Shown: piece after piece, positions 24,249 through 33,634 of the stretch
Layout of the letters: each line of letters begins with the position of its first letter
Numbering within the stretch: position 1 is the stretch's first letter
Origin: Caenimonas sedimenti
GTDB taxonomy: Bacteria; Pseudomonadota; Gammaproteobacteria; Burkholderiales; Burkholderiaceae_C
Length of the DNA stretch: 64,000 nt
Assembly (NCBI RefSeq): GCF_007833165.1
Contig: NZ_VOBQ01000003.1
Coordinates: forward strand, 218,885-282,884
Direction of reading: 5' to 3'
Made by a program: the position numbers and the translations under genes
The notes under the pieces: model-generated
Told to the model about the DNA's origin: nothing
The model's input: the letters and a program-made list of their open reading frames with translations, nothing else
The model's database searches: none

Positions 24249-24959
24249 ATGCAGAAAGACGTGGTGCCCGCCTATGAGCAGGTCAAAGCCTGGGTGCGGC
24301 AGCATATCGCCAGGGGCGACTGGAAGCCGGGCGACCCCGTGCCGAGTGAAAGCGCCCTCATGGAGCAGTTCGGCATCAGCCGCATGACGGCGAACCGCGC
24401 CCTGCGCGAACTCGCCGCCGAGGGGCTGGTGACGCGTGTCCAGGGTTCGGGCACCAAAGTGGCCCAGCTGCACCGCATCTCGTCGCAGCTCGTCATTCGC
24501 GACATCCACGAAGAGGTGGCCGAGCGCGGTCACGTGCACACCACGCGCATCCTGGAAGTCACGGAGGAAAAGGCCGGCCCGGCCGTCGCCGAGTCGCTCG
24601 GGCTGCGCAAGGGCGCGCGGGTGTTCCATACCATCCTGGTGCACATGGAGAACGGCGTGCCCATCCAGTACGAGGACCGCTACGTGAATCCCGCGGCGGC
24701 GCCGGACTACCTGAACACCGATTTCACCCAGACCTCGCCCACGCTGCACCTGCTGCAGCACGCACCCCTGACCGAGGCGAGCTATTCGATCGAGGCCTGC
24801 CTGCCCAACGAGGTGGAGGCGCGCGAACTCGGCATCCGGCGCGGCGAGCCCTGTCTGGTCATGATGCGGCGCACCGTGAGCGGCGCCCACGCGGCCAGCG
24901 TGGCGCGGCTGGTGTATCCCGGCGCCCGGTACAGCATCGCGGGGCAGTTTCAGGCATGA
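24249..24959 (+). CDS. hutC: Histidine utilisation repressor HutC (GntR family)
   Basis: A 236-residue protein from the ATG at 24249. N-terminal winged HTH (PSESALMEQFGISRMTANRALRELAAEGLVTRVQGSGTKVA) and C-terminal UTRA ligand domain (GARVFHTILVHMENGVPIQYEDRYV, APLTEASYSIEACLPNE) define the HutC subfamily, whose inducer is urocanate. The operator 28 bases upstream suggests autoregulation. It overlaps hutD by ATGA and starts the rightward hutCDIGF operon. Confidence 0.95.
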   Translation: MQKDVVPAYEQVKAWVRQHIARGDWKPGDPVPSESALMEQFGISRMTANRALRELAAEGLVTRVQGSGTKVAQLHRISSQLVIRDIHEEVAERGHVHTTRILEVTEEKAGPAVAESLGLRKGARVFHTILVHMENGVPIQYEDRYVNPAAAPDYLNTDFTQTSPTLHLLQHAPLTEASYSIEACLPNEVEARELGIRRGEPCLVMMRRTVSGAHAASVARLVYPGARYSIAGQFQA

Positions 24960-25510
24960 GGTGGAATGTCGTCACGCTCGCCGAAGTCGCGGCCAGCCCC
25001 TGGCGCAATGGCGGCGGCGTGACGCGCGAGCTGCTGGCCTGGCCGGCCGTTGCCGATTGGGAACTGCGGGTCTCGGTTGCGGACATCGCTTCGGATGGCC
25101 CGTTTTCCGCCTATCCCGGCATCGAGCGCTGGTTCGCCGTGCTGGAGGGTGGCGCGGTGCGGCTGCGGGTGGGGCAGGACGAGCACACGCTCGATGCGGA
25201 CAGCGCGCCGTTGCGATTCGATGGCGCGGCGCCGGTCGATTGCCGCGTGGCCGCTGACGGCACGCGCGACTTCAACCTGATGGCACCGCCGGGGCGAGCG
25301 CTGCTGCGCAGAACCGCCGGCCCGCAGCGCTTTGAACCGCAGGTGCCCGCGATCGTCGGCGTGTATGTGCACGCGAATGCGGCGCAGGTCGCTTGCGGTC
25401 CGGCGGCGGCCGACCTGCGGCCCGGCAGCTTCGCCTGGCTGCAGACGGAAGGTCCCGCCTCGGTGCAGTTGCAAGCCACCCAGGCCCTATGGATCGAGTT
25501 CCGCCTGTGA
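24956..25510 (+). CDS. hutD: HutD family protein
   Basis: A 184-residue protein, translationally coupled to hutC (ATGA overlap). [49 protein letters not shown] and LMAPPG are typical of HutD, a small bicupin-fold protein. Work in Pseudomonas suggests it tunes hut induction, perhaps by binding urocanate or formylglutamate. It has no essential catalytic step assigned. The context here, between regulator and hutI, is the canonical one. Confidence 0.92.
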   Translation: MRWNVVTLAEVAASPWRNGGGVTRELLAWPAVADWELRVSVADIASDGPFSAYPGIERWFAVLEGGAVRLRVGQDEHTLDADSAPLRFDGAAPVDCRVAADGTRDFNLMAPPGRALLRRTAGPQRFEPQVPAIVGVYVHANAAQVACGPAAADLRPGSFAWLQTEGPASVQLQATQALWIEFRL

Positions 25511-26715
25511 GCATCGCGCTCTGGCACCGGTGTTCGGTGGCGACCATGGCGCGCGGTTCGCCCTACGGCCTGGTCGAGGATGCGGCCCTGGTCGTCGAGG
25601 ACGGTCGAATTGCGTGGCTGGGGCCACGCGCCGCTTTGCCGGCGGAATGGGATGCGCAGGCCCAAGCGCGGCACGATTGCGGCGGTGCGCTCATCACGCC
25701 CGGCCTGATCGATTGCCACACGCACCTCGTCTACGGCGGCGACCGGGCGCACGAGTTCGAACTCCGGCTGAATGGCGCCAGCTATGAAGACATCGCCCGT
25801 GCGGGCGGCGGCATCGCTTCCACGGTGCGCGCGACGCGCGCGGCTTCGGAGGACGAGCTGCTGGAGCAGAGCCGGGTCCGCCTGCGCGCGCTGAAAGCTG
25901 AGGGTGTGACGACCGTCGAGATCAAGTCCGGCTACGGCCTCTCGCTGGCCGAGGAGCGCAAGTGCCTGCGCGTGGCGCGCCGGCTGGGCCAGGAAGAGGG
26001 AGTCGCCGTGCGCACGACCTTTCTCGGCGCCCACGCGTTGCCGCCGGAATTCGCCGGCCGCGCGGACGACTACATCACCGAAGTGCTGAACATGCTGCCC
26101 GCCTTGCATGGCGAAGGCCTGGTCGATGCCGTCGATGCGTTCTGCGAACGGATCGCCTTCAGTCCTGAGCAGACCGCCCGGGTGTTCGAGGCCGCGAGTT
26201 CCCTCGCGTTGCCGGTGAAGCTGCACGCCGAACAATTGAGCGACAGTGGCGGCGCGGCGCTGGCCGCGCGCTACGGCGCCTTGAGTTGCGACCACCTCGA
26301 GTGGTTGAGCGAGGAGGGTGCCCGCGCGATGGCCGCCGCCAACTCGGTGGCGGTGCTGCTGCCCGGCGCCTTCTACTTCCTGCGCGAAACGCGGCTGCCG
26401 CCGGTGGACCTGTTGCGCTCTCAGGGTGTGCCGATCGCCGTGTCGACCGACTGCAACCCGGGCAGTTCGCCCTGTACCTCGCTGCTGCTCATGCTGAACA
26501 TGGCCTGCACGCTGTTCCGGCTGACTCCCGAGGAAGCGCTGGCGGGAGTGACGCGCGCGGCTGCGCGCGCCCTGGGATTGACCGATCGCGGTACGCTTGC
26601 CCCCGGGCAGCGCGCCGACTTCGTCCTGTGGGACGTCGCGCGGCCCGCGCAACTTTGCTATGCCATCGGCGCCAATCCGCGGCGCCAGACCGTCGCTGGA
26701 GGACTGGCCGCATGA
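25507..26715 (+). CDS. hutI: Imidazolonepropionase
   Basis: A 402-residue protein from a GTG at 25507 that overlaps the hutD stop (GTGA); an in-frame ATG at 25489 is less likely. Amidohydrolase metal sites are [18 protein letters not shown] and later LHAEQLSD and [30 protein letters not shown] is conserved in HutI. It opens the imidazolone ring to N-formimidoyl-L-glutamate. Coupled to hutG by ATGA. Confidence 0.96.
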   Translation: MSIALWHRCSVATMARGSPYGLVEDAALVVEDGRIAWLGPRAALPAEWDAQAQARHDCGGALITPGLIDCHTHLVYGGDRAHEFELRLNGASYEDIARAGGGIASTVRATRAASEDELLEQSRVRLRALKAEGVTTVEIKSGYGLSLAEERKCLRVARRLGQEEGVAVRTTFLGAHALPPEFAGRADDYITEVLNMLPALHGEGLVDAVDAFCERIAFSPEQTARVFEAASSLALPVKLHAEQLSDSGGAALAARYGALSCDHLEWLSEEGARAMAAANSVAVLLPGAFYFLRETRLPPVDLLRSQGVPIAVSTDCNPGSSPCTSLLLMLNMACTLFRLTPEEALAGVTRAAARALGLTDRGTLAPGQRADFVLWDVARPAQLCYAIGANPRRQTVAGGLAA

Positions 26716-27512
26716 CCTTCGACCTGCATACCGGCACGGCCCCGCTGCTGGTCAGCATGCCACACATCGGCACCGAGATCCTGCCGGAGCTGGTCGGCGG
26801 GTACGTGCCTCGCGCCATCGACGTCGAGGACACCGACTGGCACCTGGCCCGGCTCTACGACTTCCTGGATGAATTCGGCGCCAGCGTGCTGACGCCCCGG
26901 CTCTCGCGCTACGTGATCGACCTGAACCGGCCGCCCGACGACGCGCCCATGTATCCCGGCGCCTCGAACACCGAGCTGTGCCCGACCCGCTTCTTCACTG
27001 GCGAACCGCTGCATGTCGAAGGCGGCGCGCCCGACGCCGCGGAGCGGCAGCGACGCCGCGAGCAGCACTGGCAGCCTTACCACGACGCACTGGCGGCCGA
27101 GCTGGCGCGGTTGAAGTCCCTGCACGGCTTCGCCGTGCTCTGGGACGCGCACAGCATCCGCTCGCAGATCCCCTGGCTGTTCGAAGGCCTGCTGCCCGAC
27201 CTCAACATCGGCACCGCGGGCGGTGCGAGCGCGCACCCGTCCATCGCGGCCGCCGTCACCGCGGCGGCGGCGCGCGCGCCTGGGGCGACCCACGTGCTCA
27301 ACGGGCGGTTCCAGGGCGGCTACATCACGCGCCACTACGGGCGGCCGGCGGAGCACGTCCACGCCGTGCAGCTCGAGATGACGCAGAAGCTGTACATGGC
27401 CGAAACCTTTCCCTTCGTCTACGACGAGCTGAAGGCTGCCGCCATCCGGCCCACGCTGCGCTCCATGGTGGGCGCGGCGCTGGAGGCGGCGCAGAGGCTG
27501 CATGGCGGCTGA
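26712..27512 (+). CDS. hutG: N-formylglutamate deformylase
   Basis: A 266-residue protein of the formylglutamate amidohydrolase family: [66 protein letters not shown] and [12 protein letters not shown]. It cleaves N-formylglutamate into glutamate and formate, the last step of the two-step FIGLU route that starts with HutF next door. It overlaps hutI by 4 bases and hutF by 11. No arginase-type formimidoylglutamase is present, so only this route is encoded. Confidence 0.95.
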   Translation: MTFDLHTGTAPLLVSMPHIGTEILPELVGGYVPRAIDVEDTDWHLARLYDFLDEFGASVLTPRLSRYVIDLNRPPDDAPMYPGASNTELCPTRFFTGEPLHVEGGAPDAAERQRRREQHWQPYHDALAAELARLKSLHGFAVLWDAHSIRSQIPWLFEGLLPDLNIGTAGGASAHPSIAAAVTAAAARAPGATHVLNGRFQGGYITRHYGRPAEHVHAVQLEMTQKLYMAETFPFVYDELKAAAIRPTLRSMVGAALEAAQRLHGG

Positions 27513-28860
27513 AGGCCAGCGCTTCTTCGCGCCCCGCGCCTGGGTGGCGGGCGCCTGGGCGAACGACGTCCTGCTGCAGACGGATGCATTCGGCCTCTGG
27601 AGCCAGGTGACGCCGGACAGCGCGGCCGAGGGCGCGGCGCATGGGGTCCAGCGCCTGGCCGGCCCGGTGCTGCCCGGCCTGGTGAATGCCCACAGCCACG
27701 CCTTCCAGCGCGCCATCGCCGGGCTGACGGAGCGCAGCGGCGGCGGCGAGGACGACTTCTGGCGCTGGCGCGACCGCATGTACAGCGCGGCGCTGCGCGT
27801 GTCGCCGGCCCAGGTGGAAGCCATCGCGGCCTACCTGTACGCGGAGCTGCTGCGTGCCGGCTACACGCAGGTGTGCGAGTTCCACTACCTGCACAACGAC
27901 GTCGATGGCCGGGCCTACGCGCAGCCGCTGGAGATGGCGCTGGCGCTCGCGCGCGCGGCCCGCCGCGTGGGCATCGGGCTGACGCTGCTGCCCACGCTCT
28001 ACATGCGCAGTGGCTTCGGTGCCCCGGGTTTGCGCGAGGACCAGCGGCGCTTCGCTTCCACGCCGGAATCCGTGCTGCGCATCGCGGACGGCCTGGGTGG
28101 GGAAGGGCCGCTGGTGAATGCGGGCGTGGCGCTGCACTCGTTGCGGGCGGTGGACCAGGCCGCACTGGCCGAAGCGTCCGCGGGTGCCGGCCGGCGCCCG
28201 ATCCACATCCACATCAGCGAGCAGCGGCGCGAGGTGGAGGATTGCATCGAGACCCACGGCATGCGGCCCATCGAATGGCTGGTGCGAAACGCGCCCGTGG
28301 ACGAGCGCTGGAACCTGGTGCATGCAACGCATGCCGACCGCGACGAGCTGGCGGCATTGCGCGCACGCGGAGCGGCGATCGTGCTGTGCCCGACGACAGA
28401 AGCGAACCTGGGCGACGGCGTGTTCGACCTGCCGCCCTGGCTGGGCGCCAGCGGGCGCTGGTCGATCGGCTCGGACAGCCACGTCAGCCGCAGCTGGATG
28501 GAGGAGCTGCGGCTGCTGGAGTATTCGCAACGGTTCGCGCTGCGCCAGCGCAATGTCGCGGCGCGTGCCGCGCTGACGGAGAGTTCGGCCGGTGCCTTGT
28601 TCGAAGGCGCGCTGGAGGGCGGAAGCGCCGCCGCCGGCGTGCCGCTGGCGGGGCTGGCCGTCGGGCAGCGGGCCGATTTCATGGTGCTCGATGCGCAGGC
28701 GCCGGCGCTGCTGGGCGTGCCGGACGACCACCTGCTGGATGCGCTGGTGTTCTCCAGCCCCGGCACGGTGCCGCGGCAGGTCTATGTGGCGGGGCGGGCG
28801 GTGGAGCCCGCCGATGTCGCGGCGCCTTTCGCCGACGCCATGCGCGCCTTGTGGGCCTGA
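27502..28860 (+). CDS. hutF: Formimidoylglutamate deiminase
   Basis: A 452-residue amidohydrolase: metal site VNAHSHAFQRAIAGL, DDFWRWRDRMY, HIHISEQRREVEDC, WNLVHATHA, LCPTTEANLGDG and SDSHVSRSWMEELRLLEY. These are the HutF marks. It removes ammonia from formimidoylglutamate, giving formylglutamate for HutG. The start overlaps hutG by 11 bases. It completes a full histidine-to-glutamate pathway (HutH, U, I, F, G) in this locus. Confidence 0.95.
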   Translation: MAAEGQRFFAPRAWVAGAWANDVLLQTDAFGLWSQVTPDSAAEGAAHGVQRLAGPVLPGLVNAHSHAFQRAIAGLTERSGGGEDDFWRWRDRMYSAALRVSPAQVEAIAAYLYAELLRAGYTQVCEFHYLHNDVDGRAYAQPLEMALALARAARRVGIGLTLLPTLYMRSGFGAPGLREDQRRFASTPESVLRIADGLGGEGPLVNAGVALHSLRAVDQAALAEASAGAGRRPIHIHISEQRREVEDCIETHGMRPIEWLVRNAPVDERWNLVHATHADRDELAALRARGAAIVLCPTTEANLGDGVFDLPPWLGASGRWSIGSDSHVSRSWMEELRLLEYSQRFALRQRNVAARAALTESSAGALFEGALEGGSAAAGVPLAGLAVGQRADFMVLDAQAPALLGVPDDHLLDALVFSSPGTVPRQVYVAGRAVEPADVAAPFADAMRALWA

Positions 28861-28867
28861 AGCTGCC

Positions 28868-29728
28868 TCACATCAGGTTCAGGGGAATCTTCAGGTAAGC
28901 CACGCCGTTGGCCTCCGGCGGCGGCAACTGGCCGGCCCGGATGTTCACCTGCACGGCCGGCAGCATCAGCGGCGGCAGGCCCAGGCTCGCGTCGCGTGCG
29001 TTGCGCAGGGCGACGAACTCCTCCTCCGTGACGCCGTCGTTCAGGTGGATGTTGTGCCTGCGCTGCTCCGCCACTGTCGTTTCCCAACGCGGCTCGCGGT
29101 CGGCCGGCGGTTCGTCGTGGCAGACGAAGAGGCGCGTGGCCGGCGGCAATTGCAGCAGCCGGCGCACCGAGCGATAGAGCTGGGCCGCGCTGCCGCCGGG
29201 GAAATCGCAGCGGGCCGTGCCGAGATCCGGCATCAACAGGGTGTCGCCCACGAAGACGATGTCCCCGAACTGGTAGGCCACGCAGGCCGGCGTGTGGCCG
29301 GGCACCGTGATCGCCTTTCCGGCAAGCTGGCCGACGGAGAAGGTTTCACCGTCGGCGAACAGCTTGTCGAACTGGCTGCCATCGGTCGCGAAATCGTCTT
29401 CCAGGTGGAACAGTTCCTTGAACACCACCTGCACCTCCACGATCTTGCGGCCCGCCGCGATGCGCCCGCCCAGCAGCTCGCGCAGCCAGGCGGCGGCGCT
29501 CAGGTGGTCCGCATGCGCGTGCGTTTCCAGGATCCACTCGAGTTGCAGCCGGTGCTCGGCCAGGAAGGCCATCACCCGTTCCGCCGAGGCGGTGCTGGTG
29601 CGCCCCGAGCTCGCGTCGTAATCCAGCACCGGGTCGACGATCGCGCATGGGGCATCCGGGCGCTCGTAGAGGACGTAGGTGACCGTGCCGGTGGCGGCAT
29701 CTCGGAAGGGCTGGACCAGGGGCGTCAT
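28868..29728 (-). CDS. MBL-fold hydrolase, persulfide dioxygenase-like
   Basis: A 286-residue protein with the metallo-beta-lactamase ETHAHADHL motif (HxHxDH), PGHTPACVAYQFGDIVFVGDTL, and the CHDEPP motif. It matches the ETHE1/Blh-type glutathione persulfide dioxygenases that oxidise sulfide-derived persulfides with one iron bound. Related genes are usually regulated by BigR/SqrR. None is adjacent, the nearest regulator being the divergent AraC gene. It lies 7 bases from the convergent hutF. The subgroup assignment is likely but not proven. Confidence 0.82.
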   Translation of the reverse strand: MTPLVQPFRDAATGTVTYVLYERPDAPCAIVDPVLDYDASSGRTSTASAERVMAFLAEHRLQLEWILETHAHADHLSAAAWLRELLGGRIAAGRKIVEVQVVFKELFHLEDDFATDGSQFDKLFADGETFSVGQLAGKAITVPGHTPACVAYQFGDIVFVGDTLLMPDLGTARCDFPGGSAAQLYRSVRRLLQLPPATRLFVCHDEPPADREPRWETTVAEQRRHNIHLNDGVTEEEFVALRNARDASLGLPPLMLPAVQVNIRAGQLPPPEANGVAYLKIPLNLM

Positions 29729-29792
29729 GGCGCTGCGTTACGCGTACTTTCGACGGATGTTTCGGAATGTACATCCGCCGGCCGCCACCCGG

Positions 29793-30629
29793 TCAGGCTG
29801 GGGCGCGGCCCTGCAGTGCGCTCGGCGGTTGCCCCATCGCTGCCTTGAACATCGCGGTGAAGGCGCTGTCGCTCGCATAGCCGCTGGCGGCGGCCACATG
29901 GCTCACCGGGACACCGCGGGCCAGCAAGGGCAGGGCGTGCGCAAGCACCGCCTGCTGGCGCCACTGCTGGTAGCTCGTGCCGAGCTCATCGCGAAAGAGC
30001 CGCGCCATCGTCCGCTCGCTGGCCCCGACGTCGGCGGCCCACTGCGCCAGCGTGGCACGCTCCGCGGGCGCGCGCAGCACCGATTCGCACAGGGCCCGCA
30101 GCCGCTTGTCGCCGCCTTGCGCGGGCGGCATCGGCACGCCCAGTGGCTGCGTCGCCGCCCTGGCGAGTTCGTCCAGCACCAGCCGCGTGAGCAGGTCCTG
30201 CCGCGGCTGCGGCAGGCGCGGGGCGTCCAGCGCGTGCACCAGCTCGCGCAACAGCGGCGAGACCACCAGCACCCGGCAACCCCCCCAGCCCGCGGGCGTG
30301 GCCGAGTCGTCGATGTACAGGGTGCGGAACTGCGCATCTTCCAGCACGTGCACGGAATGGCGCGCGCCCGGTGCGATCCAGACGGCGCGCGATGGCGGGA
30401 CGATGTAGGTGACTTCGCCGGCCGCGTCGCCAGGGGCGGCGGCTGTCACTTGCACGATTCCGGTGGCGCAATAGGCAAGCTGCGCCCACGCGTGCCGGTG
30501 CGGATCGAAATGGGTGTCGGCGGGCATGGTGCGGGAGCGCACCCGCACCGGGCGCGCGCGATCGGGCGTGAACGGATCGGTGTCGCCGACGGGGGTGGCG
30601 CGGCTGGCACGAGGCACGGTTACAGGCAT
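29793..30629 (-). CDS. AraC-family regulator
   Basis: A 278-residue protein. N-terminal cupin-type arm (HFDPHRHAWAQLAYCATGIVQV, VPPSRAVWIAPGARHSVHV) and C-terminal double HTH (TLAQWAADVGASERTMARLFRDELG and VSHVAAASGYASDSAFTAMFKAAMG). The layout matches NimR/YeaM-type regulators, which control a divergent MFS efflux gene. Here the divergent neighbour at 30701 is indeed an MFS transporter, so it is likely to regulate it and itself. Confidence 0.88.
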   Translation of the reverse strand: MPVTVPRASRATPVGDTDPFTPDRARPVRVRSRTMPADTHFDPHRHAWAQLAYCATGIVQVTAAAPGDAAGEVTYIVPPSRAVWIAPGARHSVHVLEDAQFRTLYIDDSATPAGWGGCRVLVVSPLLRELVHALDAPRLPQPRQDLLTRLVLDELARAATQPLGVPMPPAQGGDKRLRALCESVLRAPAERATLAQWAADVGASERTMARLFRDELGTSYQQWRQQAVLAHALPLLARGVPVSHVAAASGYASDSAFTAMFKAAMGQPPSALQGRAPA

Positions 30630-30700
30630 TGGCTGATTTTCGCCGAAAGCTGTCCTTCTGTCGCATTTCAGAAAGCCCGTGCGCGACTACGATTTGAGCC

Positions 30701-31945
30701 ATGAGCACACCCAGCAATGCGCTGCCTTTGTCCGCCGTCCCGCTGCGGCAGGACGCCGGCGTCATCGGACTCGTGGGCATCGCCCACATGATCAGCCACT
30801 TCAGCCAGCTCCTGCTGGCGCCGCTGTTTCCCTGGCTGAAGGACGCGTTCAACGCCAGCTACATCGAGCTCGGTTTCCTGATGACGCTGTTCTTCGTGGT
30901 TTCCTGCGCGGTGCAGGCGGCCTCGGGCTTCCTCGTGGACAAGCATGGGCCGCGGCCGGTGCTGTTCGCCGGGCTGGGCCTGATTGCCGTGGCCGCCTTT
31001 GGCTTCGCCATCAGTCCCAATTACTGGTCCATGGCCTTCTTCGCCATCGTCGCCGGCATCGGCAACGGCGTTTTCCATCCGGTGGACTACACGCTGTTGA
31101 ACCGTAAGGTCAGCGCGCCCCGGTTGGGCCACGCTTACAGCTTCCACGGCATCACGGGCAGCCTGGGCTGGGCGCTGGCGCCCGCGCTGATGGTGCCGAT
31201 CGCCATTGCGTTCGGGTGGCGGGCCGCGCTGGCATCGGCGGGTGTGTTGACCCTCGTGGTCCTGGGCGTCCTGTTCTGGAAGCGTGATGCGCTGACCCTG
31301 CCGGCGGCGCCTGCCGCCAAGCCTGGCACGACGGCTCAGGTGCAGGCCGAAGGCAGCTTCGCCTTCCTGCGCATCCCCGCCGTGTGGATGTGCTTCGCCT
31401 TCTTTTTCTTCTATGCCGTGGTGCTGAGCGTGATCCAGGCTTTCGCGCCCGAAGCCGCGCGGCAGCTGCACCAGGTGCCGGTGGGGGTGGCCGCGGCCTG
31501 CCTCACCATTTACATGGTGTGCAGCGCCGGAGGCATGGTGCTGGGCGGCTTCCTGGCCTCGGACCCGGCCCGCATCGAGCGTGTCGTGGGCGCGGGCTTC
31601 GGCATGGCGGCGCTGATCGCGCTGGCCATCGGCTTCGCACCTGTTCCCGCGATCCTGGTCCCCTTCATGTTCGGCGCCATGGGCTTCGTGAGCGGCATCG
31701 CCGGCCCATCGCGCGACCTGCTGGTGAAGAAATCCACGCCCGAAAACGCCAGCGGACGCGTGTATGGCGTCGTCTATTCCGGGCTCGACATCGGGCAGGC
31801 GATCGCCCCGCTGATCTTTGGGGCGCTGATGGACCGCCAGAATTACCAGGGCGTCTGGCTGGGGCTGGTCATCATGCAATCCGTGCTGATCGCCAGCGCA
31901 TTCAATGTGCGCAAGGTGCGGCGCACGGTGCTCGCGCCGGCCTGA
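30701..31945 (+). CDS. MFS transporter, Fsr/NimT-like
   Basis: A 414-residue membrane protein with about 12 helices. SGFLVDKHGPRPVLFAGL is the loop 2-3 MFS signature (D-x-x-G-x-R-x). Sequence style (FHPVDYTLLNRKVS, GRVYGVVYSGLDIGQAIAPLIFG) is that of fosmidomycin-resistance (Fsr)-type exporters. The divergent AraC regulator shares a 71-base gap. Substrate unknown: a toxic aromatic or antibiotic-like compound is inferred from family habits. Confidence 0.88.
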   Translation: MSTPSNALPLSAVPLRQDAGVIGLVGIAHMISHFSQLLLAPLFPWLKDAFNASYIELGFLMTLFFVVSCAVQAASGFLVDKHGPRPVLFAGLGLIAVAAFGFAISPNYWSMAFFAIVAGIGNGVFHPVDYTLLNRKVSAPRLGHAYSFHGITGSLGWALAPALMVPIAIAFGWRAALASAGVLTLVVLGVLFWKRDALTLPAAPAAKPGTTAQVQAEGSFAFLRIPAVWMCFAFFFFYAVVLSVIQAFAPEAARQLHQVPVGVAAACLTIYMVCSAGGMVLGGFLASDPARIERVVGAGFGMAALIALAIGFAPVPAILVPFMFGAMGFVSGIAGPSRDLLVKKSTPENASGRVYGVVYSGLDIGQAIAPLIFGALMDRQNYQGVWLGLVIMQSVLIASAFNVRKVRRTVLAPA

Positions 31946-31984
31946 AAACCGGCGCGCAACAAGCGCGCGTTATCCTTGCCGGCT

Positions 31985-33622
31985 ATGTATGCCGCCTACT
32001 ACGGGCTGAAACAGGACCCGTTTTCCATCGCGCCCGACCCGCGCCTGCTGTTCATGAGCGAACAGCACCGCGAAGCGCTGGCGCACCTGCTGTACGGCGT
32101 GCAGGGCGGCGGCGGCTTCGTGCTGCTCACAGGCGAGATCGGCACCGGCAAGACGACGGTCTGCCGTTCCTTCCTGGAGCAGGTGCCCCAGCACTGCAAT
32201 CTCGCGTACATCTTCAATCCGAAGCTCACCGTGATCGAGCTGCTGGAGACGGTGTGCCATGAGTTCGGCATCGAGGTGCGCTCGCGCGACCTGCTGCCGC
32301 CCACCGTCAAGGACTACCTCGATCCGCTCAACGCCTTCCTGCTGGCGACGCACGCCGCCGGCCGCAACAACGTGCTGGTCATCGACGAGGCGCAGAACCT
32401 CTCGGCCGACGTGCTGGAGCAGCTCCGCCTGCTGACCAACCTGGAGACCAGCGAGCGCAAGCTGCTGCAGATCATCCTGATCGGCCAGCCTGAACTGCGC
32501 GAGATGCTGGCGCGGCCCGAACTCGAGCAGCTCGCCCAGCGCGTGATCGCGCGCTATCACCTGGCGGCGCTTGGCGAGGCTGAAACGGCACAGTACATCC
32601 GGCACCGGCTGGAAGTCTGCGGGCTGGAGCGCCCGCTGCCGTTCGACCGCGGGGCGCTGCGTCGCATCCACGCGCTGGCGGGTGGGGTGCCGCGCCGCAT
32701 CAACTTGCTGTGCGACCGGGCGCTGCTCGGCGCCTACGCGGGCGGACAGGCCACGGTGACCAGACGGATCGCGGATCGCGCCGCGGCCGAAGTCTTTCCT
32801 GCGCAGACGCGGGCTGCGGGGCCCTGGCGCCGCACCATGCTGGCCGCCGGGCTGGGGCTGGCCGCGGGCGCGGGCCTGCTCGCCGCGGCGACAAAGGTCA
32901 CGGAGGAGCCGGTGCGGCCGGCGCCGGTGGCCGTCTCGAAACCTGCACCGCCGCCGCCGGTGGCCGTGACGGCATCCGCGCCAGCAATCGTGGCGGCACC
33001 CGTGACGGTGCCGACTCCCCCACCGCCCGCGCCCCCTCCCGTCCTCCTGCGCGACGAGAAGCAGGCCTGGCGCGAGCTGGCCCAGTCCTGGAAAGCCGAC
33101 CCGGCCCAGGGCGAGCCCTGCGCCGCGCTCGCGCGCGAGCAGCTGCATTGCTTCACCCGCAAGCTGAACCTGGCGCTGATCCGCCAATTGGGCCGGCCGG
33201 GCATCGTGACGCTGGACGCCGCGACCGGCAAGCCCTCGTACGCGATCCTCTCCGGCCTGACGGAGCAAAGCGCGACCCTGCGCGCCGCCGGCTCGGAGCA
33301 GACCGTGACGCTGGCGGCGCTGGCGGAACGCTGGGACGGTGAATTTGCGACGCTGGTCCGCGTGCCTGCCGGTTACCGCGACAGCTTCACCGAAGGCCAG
33401 GCCGGGCCCACCGTCGAATGGCTGGCGCAGCGGCTGGCGGGCGCGAAAGGAACTTCACCGCGGCCGGGGCCGCAACGGCTGGATGTGCGGTTGCGCGCCG
33501 ACGTGCGCGCCTTCCAGGTCGCGCAAGGCCTGCCGGCCGACGGCCACCCCGGGCCCCTGACCTTCATGCAACTCAATCGCGCGAGCGGCGTGGACGAGCC
33601 GCGGCTGCGCACGGAACCCTGA
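31985..33622 (+). CDS. gspA: GspA/ExeA-like ATPase with peptidoglycan-binding C-terminus
   Basis: A 545-residue protein starting at ATG 31985 (the upstream TTG adds only three residues). Residues 1-270 form an AAA+ module: Walker A GEIGTGKT (50-57), Walker B VLVIDEAQNLS, sensor LIGQPELREML, arginine finger area GGVPRRINLLCDRALLGAY. One transmembrane helix (~285-303), a Pro/Ala linker, and a C-terminal peptidoglycan_binding_1 domain (RADVRAFQVAQGLPADGHPGPLTFMQLN). ExeA inserts the type II secretin through the peptidoglycan with ExeB. It pairs with gspB 12 bases downstream; no other gsp gene is in the window. Confidence 0.93.
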   Translation: MYAAYYGLKQDPFSIAPDPRLLFMSEQHREALAHLLYGVQGGGGFVLLTGEIGTGKTTVCRSFLEQVPQHCNLAYIFNPKLTVIELLETVCHEFGIEVRSRDLLPPTVKDYLDPLNAFLLATHAAGRNNVLVIDEAQNLSADVLEQLRLLTNLETSERKLLQIILIGQPELREMLARPELEQLAQRVIARYHLAALGEAETAQYIRHRLEVCGLERPLPFDRGALRRIHALAGGVPRRINLLCDRALLGAYAGGQATVTRRIADRAAAEVFPAQTRAAGPWRRTMLAAGLGLAAGAGLLAAATKVTEEPVRPAPVAVSKPAPPPPVAVTASAPAIVAAPVTVPTPPPPAPPPVLLRDEKQAWRELAQSWKADPAQGEPCAALAREQLHCFTRKLNLALIRQLGRPGIVTLDAATGKPSYAILSGLTEQSATLRAAGSEQTVTLAALAERWDGEFATLVRVPAGYRDSFTEGQAGPTVEWLAQRLAGAKGTSPRPGPQRLDVRLRADVRAFQVAQGLPADGHPGPLTFMQLNRASGVDEPRLRTEP

Positions 33623-33634
33623 GAGCCGCTTTCC

